Assembly (NCBI RefSeq): GCF_000800805.1
Contig: NZ_CP010070.1
Span: 744,001 to 808,000, forward strand
Direction of reading: 5' to 3'
Length of the DNA: 64,000 nt
Source: Candidatus Methanoplasma termitum
Lineage (GTDB): Archaea; Thermoplasmatota; Thermoplasmata; Methanomassiliicoccales; Methanomethylophilaceae
Shown: in pieces, positions 54,867 through 63,056 of the stretch
Numbering within the stretch: position 1 is the stretch's first letter
How the letters are laid out: the number at the start of each line of letters is the position of its first letter
Made by a program: the position numbers and the translations under genes
Notes under the pieces: model-generated
What the model was told of the DNA's origin: nothing
Seen by the model: only the letters and a program-made list of their open reading frames with translations
The model's database searches: none

Positions 54867-55454
54867 TCACTTTAGCCTTAGTAGGACCCTGACAATAAAA
54901 AGTATGACCGCCAGAACAACAACAAAAACAATGAAATAATACTTGAATTTTTTCGATTCGGTCTTGAAAGCTTGATAATTTGGGTTTGATTCCATTTCAC
55001 CAGCTATGCAAACATTTGATCTGGGAAGTCTGGTTTTCAATTGAGATATGAACTCGTCCTTTTTTATGGGAGTTATGCAAACACTTTCAACTTTTCCTTC
55101 GACATCCGCGAATGTAATCCAGACTTGTTTTGTTTTCGACACGAACGGACTGTAATTAAGAACACCGACCGATGAATCAAATATTTCATCGACACCTTTT
55201 ATTGACGAGTAATCGATATTAAGATTTTTTAAGTATCGTCCAACCACAAGCACATTTTCTTTCATTGTGTATTTTTTCCTGATAAAAAATAACATGAATG
55301 GAAGCAATATCGCACATATGCACACTGCATAAATAATGAATAGCAACAAATCGATATTTGAGGCGAGAATAACAATAAAAATGAACACTGAAAGAACCAT
55401 CAGCATAAAGGTCTGAGTACTTCGCTTTGGCCAGAATATGATATCTTCTCGCAC
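54867..55454 (-). CDS. Membrane protein with bacterial PH-like domain, paralogue 1
   Basis: 195 residues. Two N-terminal membrane helices (about 15-55), a PH-like (DUF1200/PH_9) domain at about 60-145 (MKENVLVVGRYLKNLNIDYSS, then ITPIKKDEFISQLKTRLP), and one C-terminal helix at 172-192. It shares the start MREDI-x-F-x-PK with paralogue 3. It lies between the two copies of the arcS 5' end, so it seems to have entered with that duplication. Function unknown; PH-like domains of this group are thought to mediate membrane-associated assembly. Confidence 0.7.
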   Translation of the reverse strand: MREDIIFWPKRSTQTFMLMVLSVFIFIVILASNIDLLLFIIYAVCICAILLPFMLFFIRKKYTMKENVLVVGRYLKNLNIDYSSIKGVDEIFDSSVGVLNYSPFVSKTKQVWITFADVEGKVESVCITPIKKDEFISQLKTRLPRSNVCIAGEMESNPNYQAFKTESKKFKYYFIVFVVVLAVILFIVRVLLRLK

Positions 55455-55528
55455 TTTTTTGTATCACAGTAAGCCATAAAAAAGGTTTCGGAACCTGACC
55501 AAACCCCTTCTTTTTGGGATTTTCCGTT

Positions 55529-55576
55529 GACGCCAAGCATACTTCCGCGAAACATCTTGAATTAATTAATATTCCC
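55529..55576 (-). repeat. arcS 5'-end repeat, duplicate (decayed gene start)
   Basis: 44/48 identical to the arcS start and promoter-proximal sequence. It encodes MFRGSMLGVNGKSQK from an ATG at 55555 and then diverges. No further arcS sequence is found, so it is a truncated duplicate. It may supply the promoter of the PH-like gene downstream on the minus strand. Confidence 0.65.
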
Positions 55577-55598
55577 TTTTGTTTTTTCTTTCGAAACT

Positions 55599-55703
55599 AT
55601 TCCTTCCATAACGGAATTACAGGCACATTTAGGCTACTAATTCCTTCCATAACGGAATTACATGGACATTTCAGCCACTAATTCCTTCTATAACAGAATT
55701 ATA
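55599..55703. repeat. Three 41-nt-spaced palindromic repeats upstream of the DUF4143 ATPase
   Basis: ATTCCTTCCATAACGGAAT occurs at 55599 and 55640 and, with two changes, at 55681; each is followed by TTA. The period is exactly 41 nt, about four helical turns. Each unit is an inverted repeat ATTCC-N9-GGAAT, and the 18-nt spacers are themselves related (ACATTT-x-xGC-x-ACTA). The array ends 36 nt before the ATPase start, so it is a good candidate for cooperative operator sites. Confidence 0.65.
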
Positions 55704-55738
55704 GACATCATTAAATAATCAAATAATGATGCTCTATC

Positions 55739-56974
55739 ATGCCTGCAGAAAAAAAATTGGTAAGCCGAAAAAGGTATCTGGATGCTCTGACACCATTCAA
55801 AGGGAACGGCAATGCCAAAGTGATAACGGGCATAAGGAGATGTGGAAAATCCTCTCTGCTGGACACATTTATCGAAACGATCCCTGAAAACTACAACGTG
55901 ATTATGATCAACATGGAATTTGCCCAGAACGATGAACTTAAAAACTGGAAAAAAATGCTAGAATACGTTGAGTCCAAACTAGATAAAAAGAAAGAAAACA
56001 TATTGATCGTGAATGAAGTGCAAGATATTACGCAATGGGAGCTTGCGATCAGAGACCTCATCGCAAAAGAGTCGTGCGATATCTACCTGACCGGTTCTAA
56101 CTCCAATCTCCTTTCATCGGAATATTCTACGTACCTCGGAGGGAGATACGACACCGTCCATATGCTGCCGCTTTCTTTCTCGGAGTGTGTGGAATTCAAC
56201 AAACGATACAAAGGAGAGAGCGATCGAGATAAGCTGCTTGAAAGATTTATCAGAGTGGGGGGATTCCCCATTATTTGGCGTTTTGACCAGGACGAAGATT
56301 CTGCCATAAAGACCGTCAGGACCCTTGTAGATTCTTCGATCAATAACGACATCGCGATAAGATACAGTGTGCGTAATGTGGATTTTGTCAAAAAGGTATT
56401 GAAGACCGTGGCATCAACGGTGGGCAGTTATGTTTCGGCGATTAACATATACAACACCCTGGCATCCTCCGGGGCACCTGTTTCTAAAGAAACGGTTTAT
56501 GATTACCTCGAGTACCTCGAAGCTGCGAACCTGATCATCAAGGCGGAGACAATGGACATTAGAGGCAGGGCGATCTTAAGATCCTCTTATAAGTATTATC
56601 TAACCGACCTTGCCATAAAGCACGCTCTTATCGGGTATCGCCCGGAGGATATATCGGGGCACATAGAGAACATCATATTCACTGAGCTCCTTGGAAGAGG
56701 ATATAATGTAAATGCGGGGCGTTCAGACGAAAGAGAAGTGGATATCGTAGCGGAGAAAGGAGATGAGCGCATTTATGTGCAGGCGTGCACAATGTTCGGT
56801 TCCGACGAAACCGTGAGGAGAGAGTTGGGAAGCTTGGAGTCGATCAGAGACAATTATCCTAAATTCGTTGTGCTAAAGGATCCGGGCGCATTCCGAGGAG
56901 TCACATCAAAGGGCATAGTGATCTGTGGGCTCATGGAATTCATAGAAATGGAAAACTACCGCATAACTCCGTAA
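55739..56974 (+). CDS. AAA_14/DUF4143 ATPase
   Basis: 411 residues. Walker A ITGIRRCGKSS (Gly-Lys-Ser near 36-38), then DIYLTGSNSNLLSSEYSTYLGGR, the sensor and arginine region typical of AAA_14. The C-terminal DUF4143 domain, from about 220, looks nuclease-like (REVDIVAEKGDERIYVQAC near 335-355). Such ATPases are common, often in multiple copies, in archaea and anaerobic bacteria and have no agreed function. It stands inside the PH-protein cluster on the opposite strand. Confidence 0.85.
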   Translation: MPAEKKLVSRKRYLDALTPFKGNGNAKVITGIRRCGKSSLLDTFIETIPENYNVIMINMEFAQNDELKNWKKMLEYVESKLDKKKENILIVNEVQDITQWELAIRDLIAKESCDIYLTGSNSNLLSSEYSTYLGGRYDTVHMLPLSFSECVEFNKRYKGESDRDKLLERFIRVGGFPIIWRFDQDEDSAIKTVRTLVDSSINNDIAIRYSVRNVDFVKKVLKTVASTVGSYVSAINIYNTLASSGAPVSKETVYDYLEYLEAANLIIKAETMDIRGRAILRSSYKYYLTDLAIKHALIGYRPEDISGHIENIIFTELLGRGYNVNAGRSDEREVDIVAEKGDERIYVQACTMFGSDETVRRELGSLESIRDNYPKFVVLKDPGAFRGVTSKGIVICGLMEFIEMENYRITP

Positions 56975-57068
56975 CAGATCGGAATTGAGCATATCAAGGC
57001 AGTGTGTTTTATCGGACAGGGTACCACGCACAAATAGGTTTTTACTGCTGACGATATCGGCTGGTATT

Positions 57069-57530
57069 TTATTTCATTTTCACGGTCACACGCAGTCCTG
57101 GAACCTTTGACTCTAACTTACGCAGGAATTCCTGCTTCCTCGATGGAGAAATACAGATCTCTTTTCCCACAACGTATTTTATCGTCATTTGATCAAACGA
57201 AAGTACAGTTCTTCCCATGTAGAAATCGGTCAATTTGGCCAAAAAGTGCGTCCTCTCCTCTACCGCCGTGATCGCTGTGTATCTGATCTCATCGTTCCCC
57301 CATACACCTTTTATCTGAAGGGCATCTTCATTGAAAATATACTTCAGCCTGTGCCACATTAATATCAACAATATCAAAGGGATCGATAACAAAGGCACCA
57401 CATAAAGAACGACCCAATCTTGGTTGATCGTGAAGTCGTAAACCAGATACACGGCACACCCTATAAAAAACGCCGATAAGGCATAGTACCAAATACCGAT
57501 CTTCGACCTGAAAACAGACCTTTGGGACAC
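57069..57530 (-). CDS. Membrane protein with bacterial PH-like domain, paralogue 2
   Basis: 153 residues. Start MSQRSVFRSKIG resembles paralogue 4. Two membrane helices at about 15-60, then a PH-like domain (YIFNEDALQIKGVWGNDEIRY, ISPSRKQEFLRKLESKVPG). It has no C-terminal helix. Shared pattern with the other copies: I-x-Y-x-x-I-x-x-V-E and (I/V)-x-P-x-x-K-x-E-F-(L/I). Function unknown. Confidence 0.65.
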   Translation of the reverse strand: MSQRSVFRSKIGIWYYALSAFFIGCAVYLVYDFTINQDWVVLYVVPLLSIPLILLILMWHRLKYIFNEDALQIKGVWGNDEIRYTAITAVEERTHFLAKLTDFYMGRTVLSFDQMTIKYVVGKEICISPSRKQEFLRKLESKVPGLRVTVKMK

Positions 57531-57615
57531 GGAAATAAATAGACCATCTCAGATAAATACTGCCCGATGTCAAAGGGGATGAAAGCTTGTTTTCAGAAAC
57601 GGGCGATCAATGCAA

Positions 57616-58242
57616 TCACCTTATTACTCTTATTACCACAAAAATTATGATCAAACCCACAACATAGGCTATGTAAAGCGATTTCTTAGTCGGTGACAAA
57701 GCCTTCCAACTTTGGTACTTCACACTGGCTTTCTTTTCCCCTCCGGGCGCGAACACTTCCGGATCTTTGATCCTTGATCTCAACGCCGAAAGGAACTCCT
57801 GCTTCTTGGCGGGGCTGATGTTCACCATCCCTTCTCGTCCGTTAATGTCGGTGTAAGTGATCCACACTTGTTTTGACGATGCTACAGAGGGTGTGAAGTT
57901 GAATAAGAAAATGGAGCGGTCGACCACTTCTTCCACGCTTTTGATCGAAGTGTAATATATCTCGACGGTCTTGAAATACCGCCTTATAACCAGCACGTTT
58001 TCTTTCAGAATATATCTTATCCTTACAAAGAACAACACAACTGGGAATATGAGGATGCACACACATGCCACATACATGATAATGATGTATGATATCATCC
58101 CGTTTAATTCGCCACCACTCATATCGTTCGAGTCCATCATTGTCACAATCAGAAAGACCATCATGACGCAGATGAAGACCGTTCCGATCAGAGTTATGAC
58201 CAGATATCCAAGTTTCGGCCTGAATGAAATATCTTCTCGCAC
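57616..58242 (-). CDS. Membrane protein with bacterial PH-like domain, paralogue 3
   Basis: 208 residues. Start MREDISFRPKLG; two N-terminal helices (about 12-75); PH-like domain at about 80-165 (LKENVLVIRRYFKTVEIYYTS, ISPAKKQEFLSALRSRI); a short linker; and a C-terminal helix at about 186-205. It is closest to paralogue 1 by architecture. It is followed on the same strand by paralogue 2 after 85 nt. Confidence 0.7.
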   Translation of the reverse strand: MREDISFRPKLGYLVITLIGTVFICVMMVFLIVTMMDSNDMSGGELNGMISYIIIMYVACVCILIFPVVLFFVRIRYILKENVLVIRRYFKTVEIYYTSIKSVEEVVDRSIFLFNFTPSVASSKQVWITYTDINGREGMVNISPAKKQEFLSALRSRIKDPEVFAPGGEKKASVKYQSWKALSPTKKSLYIAYVVGLIIIFVVIRVIR

Positions 58243-58358
58243 AATGGGAAATTATTTTCTATATAATAAATATATTTATTAGACTCTTGCGTTCGGTATC
58301 TTGTTTCCTGCCAAAAGGATGAGGGCTGTCCGCCACCGGAGGGTGATCATCGTTCTTA

Positions 58359-58820
58359 TCATTTGAACACGCTCCTGTCCGGAATTCTGGATCTCAGCTT
58401 CAAAAGAAATTCCTGTTTCTCCGCCGGACGGATACGTACCTTATCTTCGCCGCCGCTGTGGTTTATGAAGCTTATCTCGATCGTGCCCGAGGCGCCTTTT
58501 TCGATCGTCTCCTCCACACGCTTGATCGCAGAATACCTTATCTCAAGTTTTTTCAGTAACAGGTTCAGCACAAGACGGTCTTGTTTCAAAATGTACCTTA
58601 CTCTGAAATAGAACACTGCAGCAAATAAAAACGGGAAGCATGCAGCCGCAAGCAGGAACAACGCCACAATAATGAATAGGGTGGAGTAGTCGCCTGTCTC
58701 TGAGGAAAAATACAGAAGAACAACAAACGCCACACCGAGTGTGATATACACGCGTACCATCGTGAAAACAACAAACCGGCTCAGTTTCAGTTTCGCCCGA
58801 AACACTGTGTCGCTCGGCAT
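58359..58820 (-). CDS. Membrane protein with bacterial PH-like domain, paralogue 4
   Basis: 153 residues from the ATG at 58820, chosen because MPSDTVFRAKLKLS aligns with the starts of the paralogues; the frame is open to 58880. Two membrane helices at about 15-70, then the PH-like domain (LKQDRLVLNLLLKKLEIRYSAI, RPAEKQEFLLKLRSRIPD). No C-terminal helix. First gene of the minus-strand run, divergent from pyrB. Confidence 0.65.
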   Translation of the reverse strand: MPSDTVFRAKLKLSRFVVFTMVRVYITLGVAFVVLLYFSSETGDYSTLFIIVALFLLAAACFPFLFAAVFYFRVRYILKQDRLVLNLLLKKLEIRYSAIKRVEETIEKGASGTIEISFINHSGGEDKVRIRPAEKQEFLLKLRSRIPDRSVFK

Positions 58821-58978
58821 CTTTTGTCTGATATACTTCCGAGAATAGATAAGATTTGCTTGGTGCGCAGTCAGACACACTTCAATCAGGCACAGATATA
58901 TACCGACGGCCGCGAAAAAACAATCCCTGCCAACGCTGTTAGAAAAAGAGTTATATCGTCAGTTTCAGATAAGGTTGC

Positions 58979-59914
58979 ATGGACTTCTACGACAAAGACC
59001 TTGTTTCCATACGCGACCTCACAAAAGAGCAGATAAATTATCTGCTGGACCAATCTGAGAAGATGATCCCCTATGCAAAGGGAGAAAAGGTGAAGAAGGT
59101 GTTGGACGGCAAGGTTCTCGGCAACCTGTTCTTTGAACCTTCGACCAGAACAAAATTATCATTCGAGAGCGCGGCCGGAAGGCTCGGATGCACCGTGATA
59201 GATGTTTCCGAGATGTCCATGACCTCCATGTCAAAGGGGGAAACGCTTGCGGACACGATAAAAATGGTGGACGGATACTGCGATGTGATTGTCCTCAGGC
59301 ACCCTCACGAGGGGGCCGCCAGACTTGCCGCGAAATTCTCCGAGAACCCCGTGATCAATGCCGGGGACGGAGCAGGTTCGCACCCGACGCAGACCCTGCT
59401 GGACCTTTTTACGATGAGGTCGGCGAAAGGATCGTTGGAAGGTCTGAATATTGTGTTGGTCGGGGATCTGAAATACGGCCGCACGGTCCATTCGCTCGCC
59501 GAAGCGCTCACTATGTTCGGTGCGAAACTGACACTGGTCGCGCCCGAATCTCTGCAGATGCCCAAGGACATCTACAACCACATTGTGGAAAAGGGCTGCA
59601 AACCTGTTAAGACAGCAGTTCTGGAGGATGTGATTGACCAAGCCGACGTGCTTTATGTCACGAGGATCCAGAAAGAAAGGTTCCCCGATCCCGCAGAGTA
59701 CCAAAAGGTGGCTGGAACATACAGAATAGGGAACGCCATACTCCGCGAGGCTAAGAGCGACATGATCGTCATGCACCCCCTGCCGAGACTGGATGAGATC
59801 CTTCCGGAAGTAGATGACACGCAGCACGCGAAATATTTCGAACAGGCATTCAACGGCGTACCCGTAAGAATGGCGCTTCTCTGTGCGATACTCGGAGGTG
59901 ACATAAATGGATAA
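58979..59914 (+). CDS. pyrB: Aspartate carbamoyltransferase catalytic chain
   Basis: 311 residues. The carbamoyl-phosphate loop STRTKLSFE starts at Ser55. HPHEGAA and the C-terminal HPLPR motif are conserved. It joins carbamoyl phosphate and aspartate, the committed step of pyrimidine synthesis. The start overlaps nothing; TATA-like GTTATATCG is about 25-30 nt upstream. The end overlaps pyrI by 8 nt. Confidence 0.96.
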   Translation: MDFYDKDLVSIRDLTKEQINYLLDQSEKMIPYAKGEKVKKVLDGKVLGNLFFEPSTRTKLSFESAAGRLGCTVIDVSEMSMTSMSKGETLADTIKMVDGYCDVIVLRHPHEGAARLAAKFSENPVINAGDGAGSHPTQTLLDLFTMRSAKGSLEGLNIVLVGDLKYGRTVHSLAEALTMFGAKLTLVAPESLQMPKDIYNHIVEKGCKPVKTAVLEDVIDQADVLYVTRIQKERFPDPAEYQKVAGTYRIGNAILREAKSDMIVMHPLPRLDEILPEVDDTQHAKYFEQAFNGVPVRMALLCAILGGDING

Positions 59915-60377
59915 CAAGATCGTAGAAACGAAGATACCTCCGATAAGGAACGGCACCGTTATCGACCACATTGCCAACGGTCAGTCGCTGAACGTCCTCA
60001 AGATATTGGGAGTGAACGAGCACAACATCGATTCGGTGATAAGCATCGGGATGCATGTTCCGTCGTCAAAGACCGGATGGAAGGATGTGATCAAGGTCGA
60101 GGACAGGGAATTGGATCCGAGCAAAGTGGGAAAGATCGCCCTTATCGCTCCGGACGCAACGATATCCATCATAAGAGACTATTATGTAGCGGAGAAATTC
60201 AGAGTGAATCTTGACGACCACATCGTCGGACTTGCGAAATGCAGTAACCCCAACTGCATCACGAACAGGGGTGAACCTGTTGTTCCGGAGTTCCATGTAG
60301 AAGTGAGGAACCCGCCGAAACTCAGGTGCGTTTACTGCGACAGGATACTGACCAACATTTCCGACAATCTGCTTTGA
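59907..60377 (+). CDS. pyrI: Aspartate carbamoyltransferase regulatory chain
   Basis: 156 residues. The N-terminal nucleotide-binding domain includes GTVIDHIANGQSLNVLKIL; the C-terminal zinc domain has CSNPNC and CVYC as the four zinc ligands. It binds CTP/ATP and gives allosteric control to PyrB, with which it overlaps. Complete by length. Confidence 0.96.
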   Translation: MDNKIVETKIPPIRNGTVIDHIANGQSLNVLKILGVNEHNIDSVISIGMHVPSSKTGWKDVIKVEDRELDPSKVGKIALIAPDATISIIRDYYVAEKFRVNLDDHIVGLAKCSNPNCITNRGEPVVPEFHVEVRNPPKLRCVYCDRILTNISDNLL

Positions 60378-60378
60378 A

Positions 60379-60903
60379 ATGAAGATAATAGTCATCGCAG
60401 GCATGCCCGGTGCCGGTAAAGAGGAACTGCTTTCGGTAGCGAGGTCTCTCGGTATACATTATGCACGCATGGGCGATGCCGTCAGGGAATTTTATTCAAG
60501 ATCCCCGAACAAGGGGATGAGCATCGGGGAATTCGCCAGTTCGGAAAGGGAAAAGTTCGGGATCACTATCTGGGCCAAGCGTACGATCGAAAAAATGAAT
60601 GGCAACATGTTCCTTATCGACGGCTGCAGAAGCATGGAGGAGGTCAGATCGTTCAGGGAACTCGGAGGGGACGTCGTTATCATCGGTATATACTCCTCTC
60701 CCGATCAAAGATACAAGAGATTGATCAACAGAGGAAGGGATGATGCTCCAAGGAACATCGATGAATTCAACCAAAGGGATTCCAGAGAGATCTCGTGGGG
60801 CCTCGCAGAGGTCTTGGCATTATCTGATATCATGTTGGTGAACAGCTCAAGCCTTGAGGATTTTCATTCTGTTTCAGAGATGACCCTGAAGGGATTGAAA
60901 TGA
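60379..60903 (+). CDS. UPF0200-type P-loop kinase-like protein
   Basis: 174 residues. The start IIVIAGMPGAGKEE is a P-loop (GMPGAGKE), followed by FLIDGCRSMEEVRSFRE and a lid-like region (RYKRLINRGRDDAPRNIDEF). This is the archaeal UPF0200 family, related to dephospho-CoA/adenylate kinases. The substrate is unknown; the third P-loop position that usually holds Ser/Thr is Glu here. One base after pyrI and overlapping the next gene by 4 nt. Confidence 0.8.
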   Translation: MKIIVIAGMPGAGKEELLSVARSLGIHYARMGDAVREFYSRSPNKGMSIGEFASSEREKFGITIWAKRTIEKMNGNMFLIDGCRSMEEVRSFRELGGDVVIIGIYSSPDQRYKRLINRGRDDAPRNIDEFNQRDSREISWGLAEVLALSDIMLVNSSSLEDFHSVSEMTLKGLK

Positions 60904-61166
60904 GATTTACGACCATGCGCCTCTGCGGGGGCGAAGCACTGATGGCGATACCGGCCGATACCCTCGACCTTGACATGATAAAGGCCGCCGATGTTCTGAG
61001 AGATATGGGCGGCAATATCAAAGATGCCGATGACATGATGATAGTCTTCGATTGGGAAGGTATGGAGACCACGATATACCCTCAGGGCAAGATAATGTTC
61101 TTTCCGCTCAAGGACCGTTCATTATGCATAAAATATGCAGCGGACATCCTTGGAAAGTTGATCTGA
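60900..61166 (+). CDS. Small conserved archaeal protein of unknown function
   Basis: 88 residues. Alpha/beta character with a distinctive end, YPQGKIMFFPLKDRSLCIKYAADIL, which recalls small proteins in methanogens. No catalytic motif, signal peptide or membrane helix. It is coupled by ATGA to the UPF0200 gene, so it is co-translated and a possible partner. Not assigned. Confidence 0.65.
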   Translation: MRFTTMRLCGGEALMAIPADTLDLDMIKAADVLRDMGGNIKDADDMMIVFDWEGMETTIYPQGKIMFFPLKDRSLCIKYAADILGKLI

Positions 61167-61208
61167 ATCTTACCTTACCTTTATATCCTCAATACCCATC
61201 CCATACAT

Positions 61209-61964
61209 ATGGAACTGATTACCCAGATAATAATTTCTGGTATTCTTTCAGCAGCTTTGTCGATAGTAGCCTACAAGCTCCGGATGCTTACGTACTCGGG
61301 AGCGTTGGCCTCGCTTCTGGTAGGGTACACTGTGGGTGTGTTCGGTTCCTTAGAATGGCTGATCCTTTTGATAATATTCACAGCGGCGGGGCTTGCCGCA
61401 ACGAAGATGGACCTCAGCAATAAAAGAAGTCAAGGGCTTCAGGAGGGCGAGTATGGAGAAAGGACATACAAAAATGTTCTTGGCGTGGGTATACCTGCGA
61501 TCATATTCGCAGTCCTCTATGGGGTTTTACATGCATATTATGGGAAACAGTATGATCTGGCCATGAGCGTAGCTTTCATAACGACCATCACGGTGGCCGC
61601 CGCAGACACCGTGGCAAGCGAAATAGGGGTCAGGGACCCCAAAGTATGGTTGATAACGACCTTTGAGAGGGTCAGACGCGGAACTAACGGCGGCATCTCG
61701 GTATTGGGAACGGTGTCCTCGACAGCCGCGGCGATATTTACTGGTCTCATCGGATGGACGCTTATTATTATAATAAACAAAGACATGAGCGCCAATTTGA
61801 TCTACGTTCTCATACCAATAGTAATGGGCATTTTAGGGAATCTGCTGGACAGCTTCCTAGGTGCGGCGTTGGAAAACAAGAAGAGGATATCGAAATATGT
61901 CAACAACAGCGCCAGCGCCCTCGTTTGTGCAACGCTTGGCGCCCTAATCATCTTACTTCTCTGA
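61209..61964 (+). CDS. DUF92 integral membrane protein
   Basis: 251 residues with about six membrane helices. DUF92 signatures are GALASLLVGYTVGVFG near the start, the loop AADTVASEIG, and GTNGGISVLGTVSS. Plant and cyanobacterial relatives (VTE6) phosphorylate phytyl phosphate; in archaea a role in isoprenoid-phosphate metabolism is possible but unproven. It ends the plus-strand group that begins with pyrB. Confidence 0.85.
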   Translation: MELITQIIISGILSAALSIVAYKLRMLTYSGALASLLVGYTVGVFGSLEWLILLIIFTAAGLAATKMDLSNKRSQGLQEGEYGERTYKNVLGVGIPAIIFAVLYGVLHAYYGKQYDLAMSVAFITTITVAAADTVASEIGVRDPKVWLITTFERVRRGTNGGISVLGTVSSTAAAIFTGLIGWTLIIIINKDMSANLIYVLIPIVMGILGNLLDSFLGAALENKKRISKYVNNSASALVCATLGALIILLL

Positions 61965-62081
61965 AACTGCATATATCCGTCTTCCGGGCTTCTCTGTCAA
62001 TATCGATCCGGCCTTTAGAAATAGCAAGACCCTCATAGCTCGGCCATGCAGAAGAGATCTTTTTAATAAAGGAAATTGAAA

Positions 62082-62098
62082 GAGGGGTGTTACCCCTC
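62082..62098 (-). terminator. Hairpin downstream of porB
   Basis: GAGGGGT (62082-62088) / ACCCCTC (62092-62098) with a 3-nt loop, 8 nt beyond the porB stop on the minus strand and followed by TTTCAATTTCC in transcript sense. Probable terminator. Confidence 0.55.
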
Positions 62099-62105
62099 GT
62101 TTATC

Positions 62106-63056
62106 TTAAAGTTTGCAGAGTTTCAGGAGTGATTCCCACTTCTTATCCAGTTCTGCCTGCATGCTCTCGACCACAGACTTCCACTTGTCGCCCTTGAGGT
62201 GGCTGAATCTGCCCTGAGAGTTGATCCACTCGGTCACCGGCTTCTTCTCGGCCTTACCGTCGGCGATCCTTTGGCTTTCAGGAGACAAATTGTAATTGAT
62301 ACCGTTCTCCACTTCATACAAAGGCCAGATGCAGGTCTCGACCGCAAGCCTCGATATCGATATGGATTCTTCTGTTGCGAACCTCCATCCTCTCGGACAG
62401 GGAGTTATGGCGTTGATGAATGTGGGGCCTTCTGTCTCGAATGCTCTCTGTGCTTTTTGGATCATGTCCTTCCATGCGTGGGGTGCTGCCTGAGCGGCAT
62501 ACGGTATGCCGTGAGCCGCCATTATCCTCGTCATGTCCTTGGGGAACTCTTTCTTCCCATACGCGACGTCGCCTGCCCAGGACGTGGTGGTCGACGCCCC
62601 GATGCCGGTTGCACTCGATCTCTGGATACCTGTGTTCATGTAGGCCTCGTTGTTGAGACAGACGTAAAGCATGTTGTGGCCTCTCTCCGCGGCACCCGAA
62701 AGTGCCTGCAGACCGATGTCGTATGTTCCGCCGTCGCCTGCGAAGGTCACGAACTTCACATCCTCTTTTACTTTCCCCTGTCTCTTCAGGGCTTTGTAAG
62801 CGGTCTCCACTCCCGCACATGTCGCTGCGGCGTTGCCGAATGCTGTGTGTATGTACGGCGTTTTCCACGAAGTATACGGGAACAGTGTTGTCGACACCTG
62901 CAGGCATCCTGTGGCTGCCGACACTACTACATTCTTCTCCGTACCCATTAGTATCTGTTTCGCAATTACCGACTCGGTGCAGCCTGCGCACAGCCTGTGG
63001 CCGCTTGCAAGTCTGACCGGTATCTTGTTGAGCTCCTGTAATGTCACCGCGGTCAT
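62106..63056 (-). CDS. porB: 2-oxoacid:ferredoxin oxidoreductase beta subunit (pyruvate type)
   Basis: 316 residues from the ATG at 63056, which overlaps the porA stop by 4 nt; longer in-frame readings run into porA. The beta subunit binds thiamine diphosphate (GDGGTYDIG) and a 4Fe-4S cluster, with Cys23 and Cys26 in HRLCAGC as ligands. GWRFATEESI and CPRGW are usual in pyruvate-type enzymes. It links pyruvate to acetyl-CoA and reduced ferredoxin. Confidence 0.93.
   Translation of the reverse strand: MTAVTLQELNKIPVRLASGHRLCAGCTESVIAKQILMGTEKNVVVSAATGCLQVSTTLFPYTSWKTPYIHTAFGNAAATCAGVETAYKALKRQGKVKEDVKFVTFAGDGGTYDIGLQALSGAAERGHNMLYVCLNNEAYMNTGIQRSSATGIGASTTTSWAGDVAYGKKEFPKDMTRIMAAHGIPYAAQAAPHAWKDMIQKAQRAFETEGPTFINAITPCPRGWRFATEESISISRLAVETCIWPLYEVENGINYNLSPESQRIADGKAEKKPVTEWINSQGRFSHLKGDKWKSVVESMQAELDKKWESLLKLCKL

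Noticed and set aside
55599-55703. Short CRISPR-like array (three 23-nt repeats with 18-nt spacers)
   Set aside because: The spacers are similar to one another and short, each repeat is a strict palindrome, the array adjoins a promoter, and there are no cas genes. Tandem operator repeats fit better.
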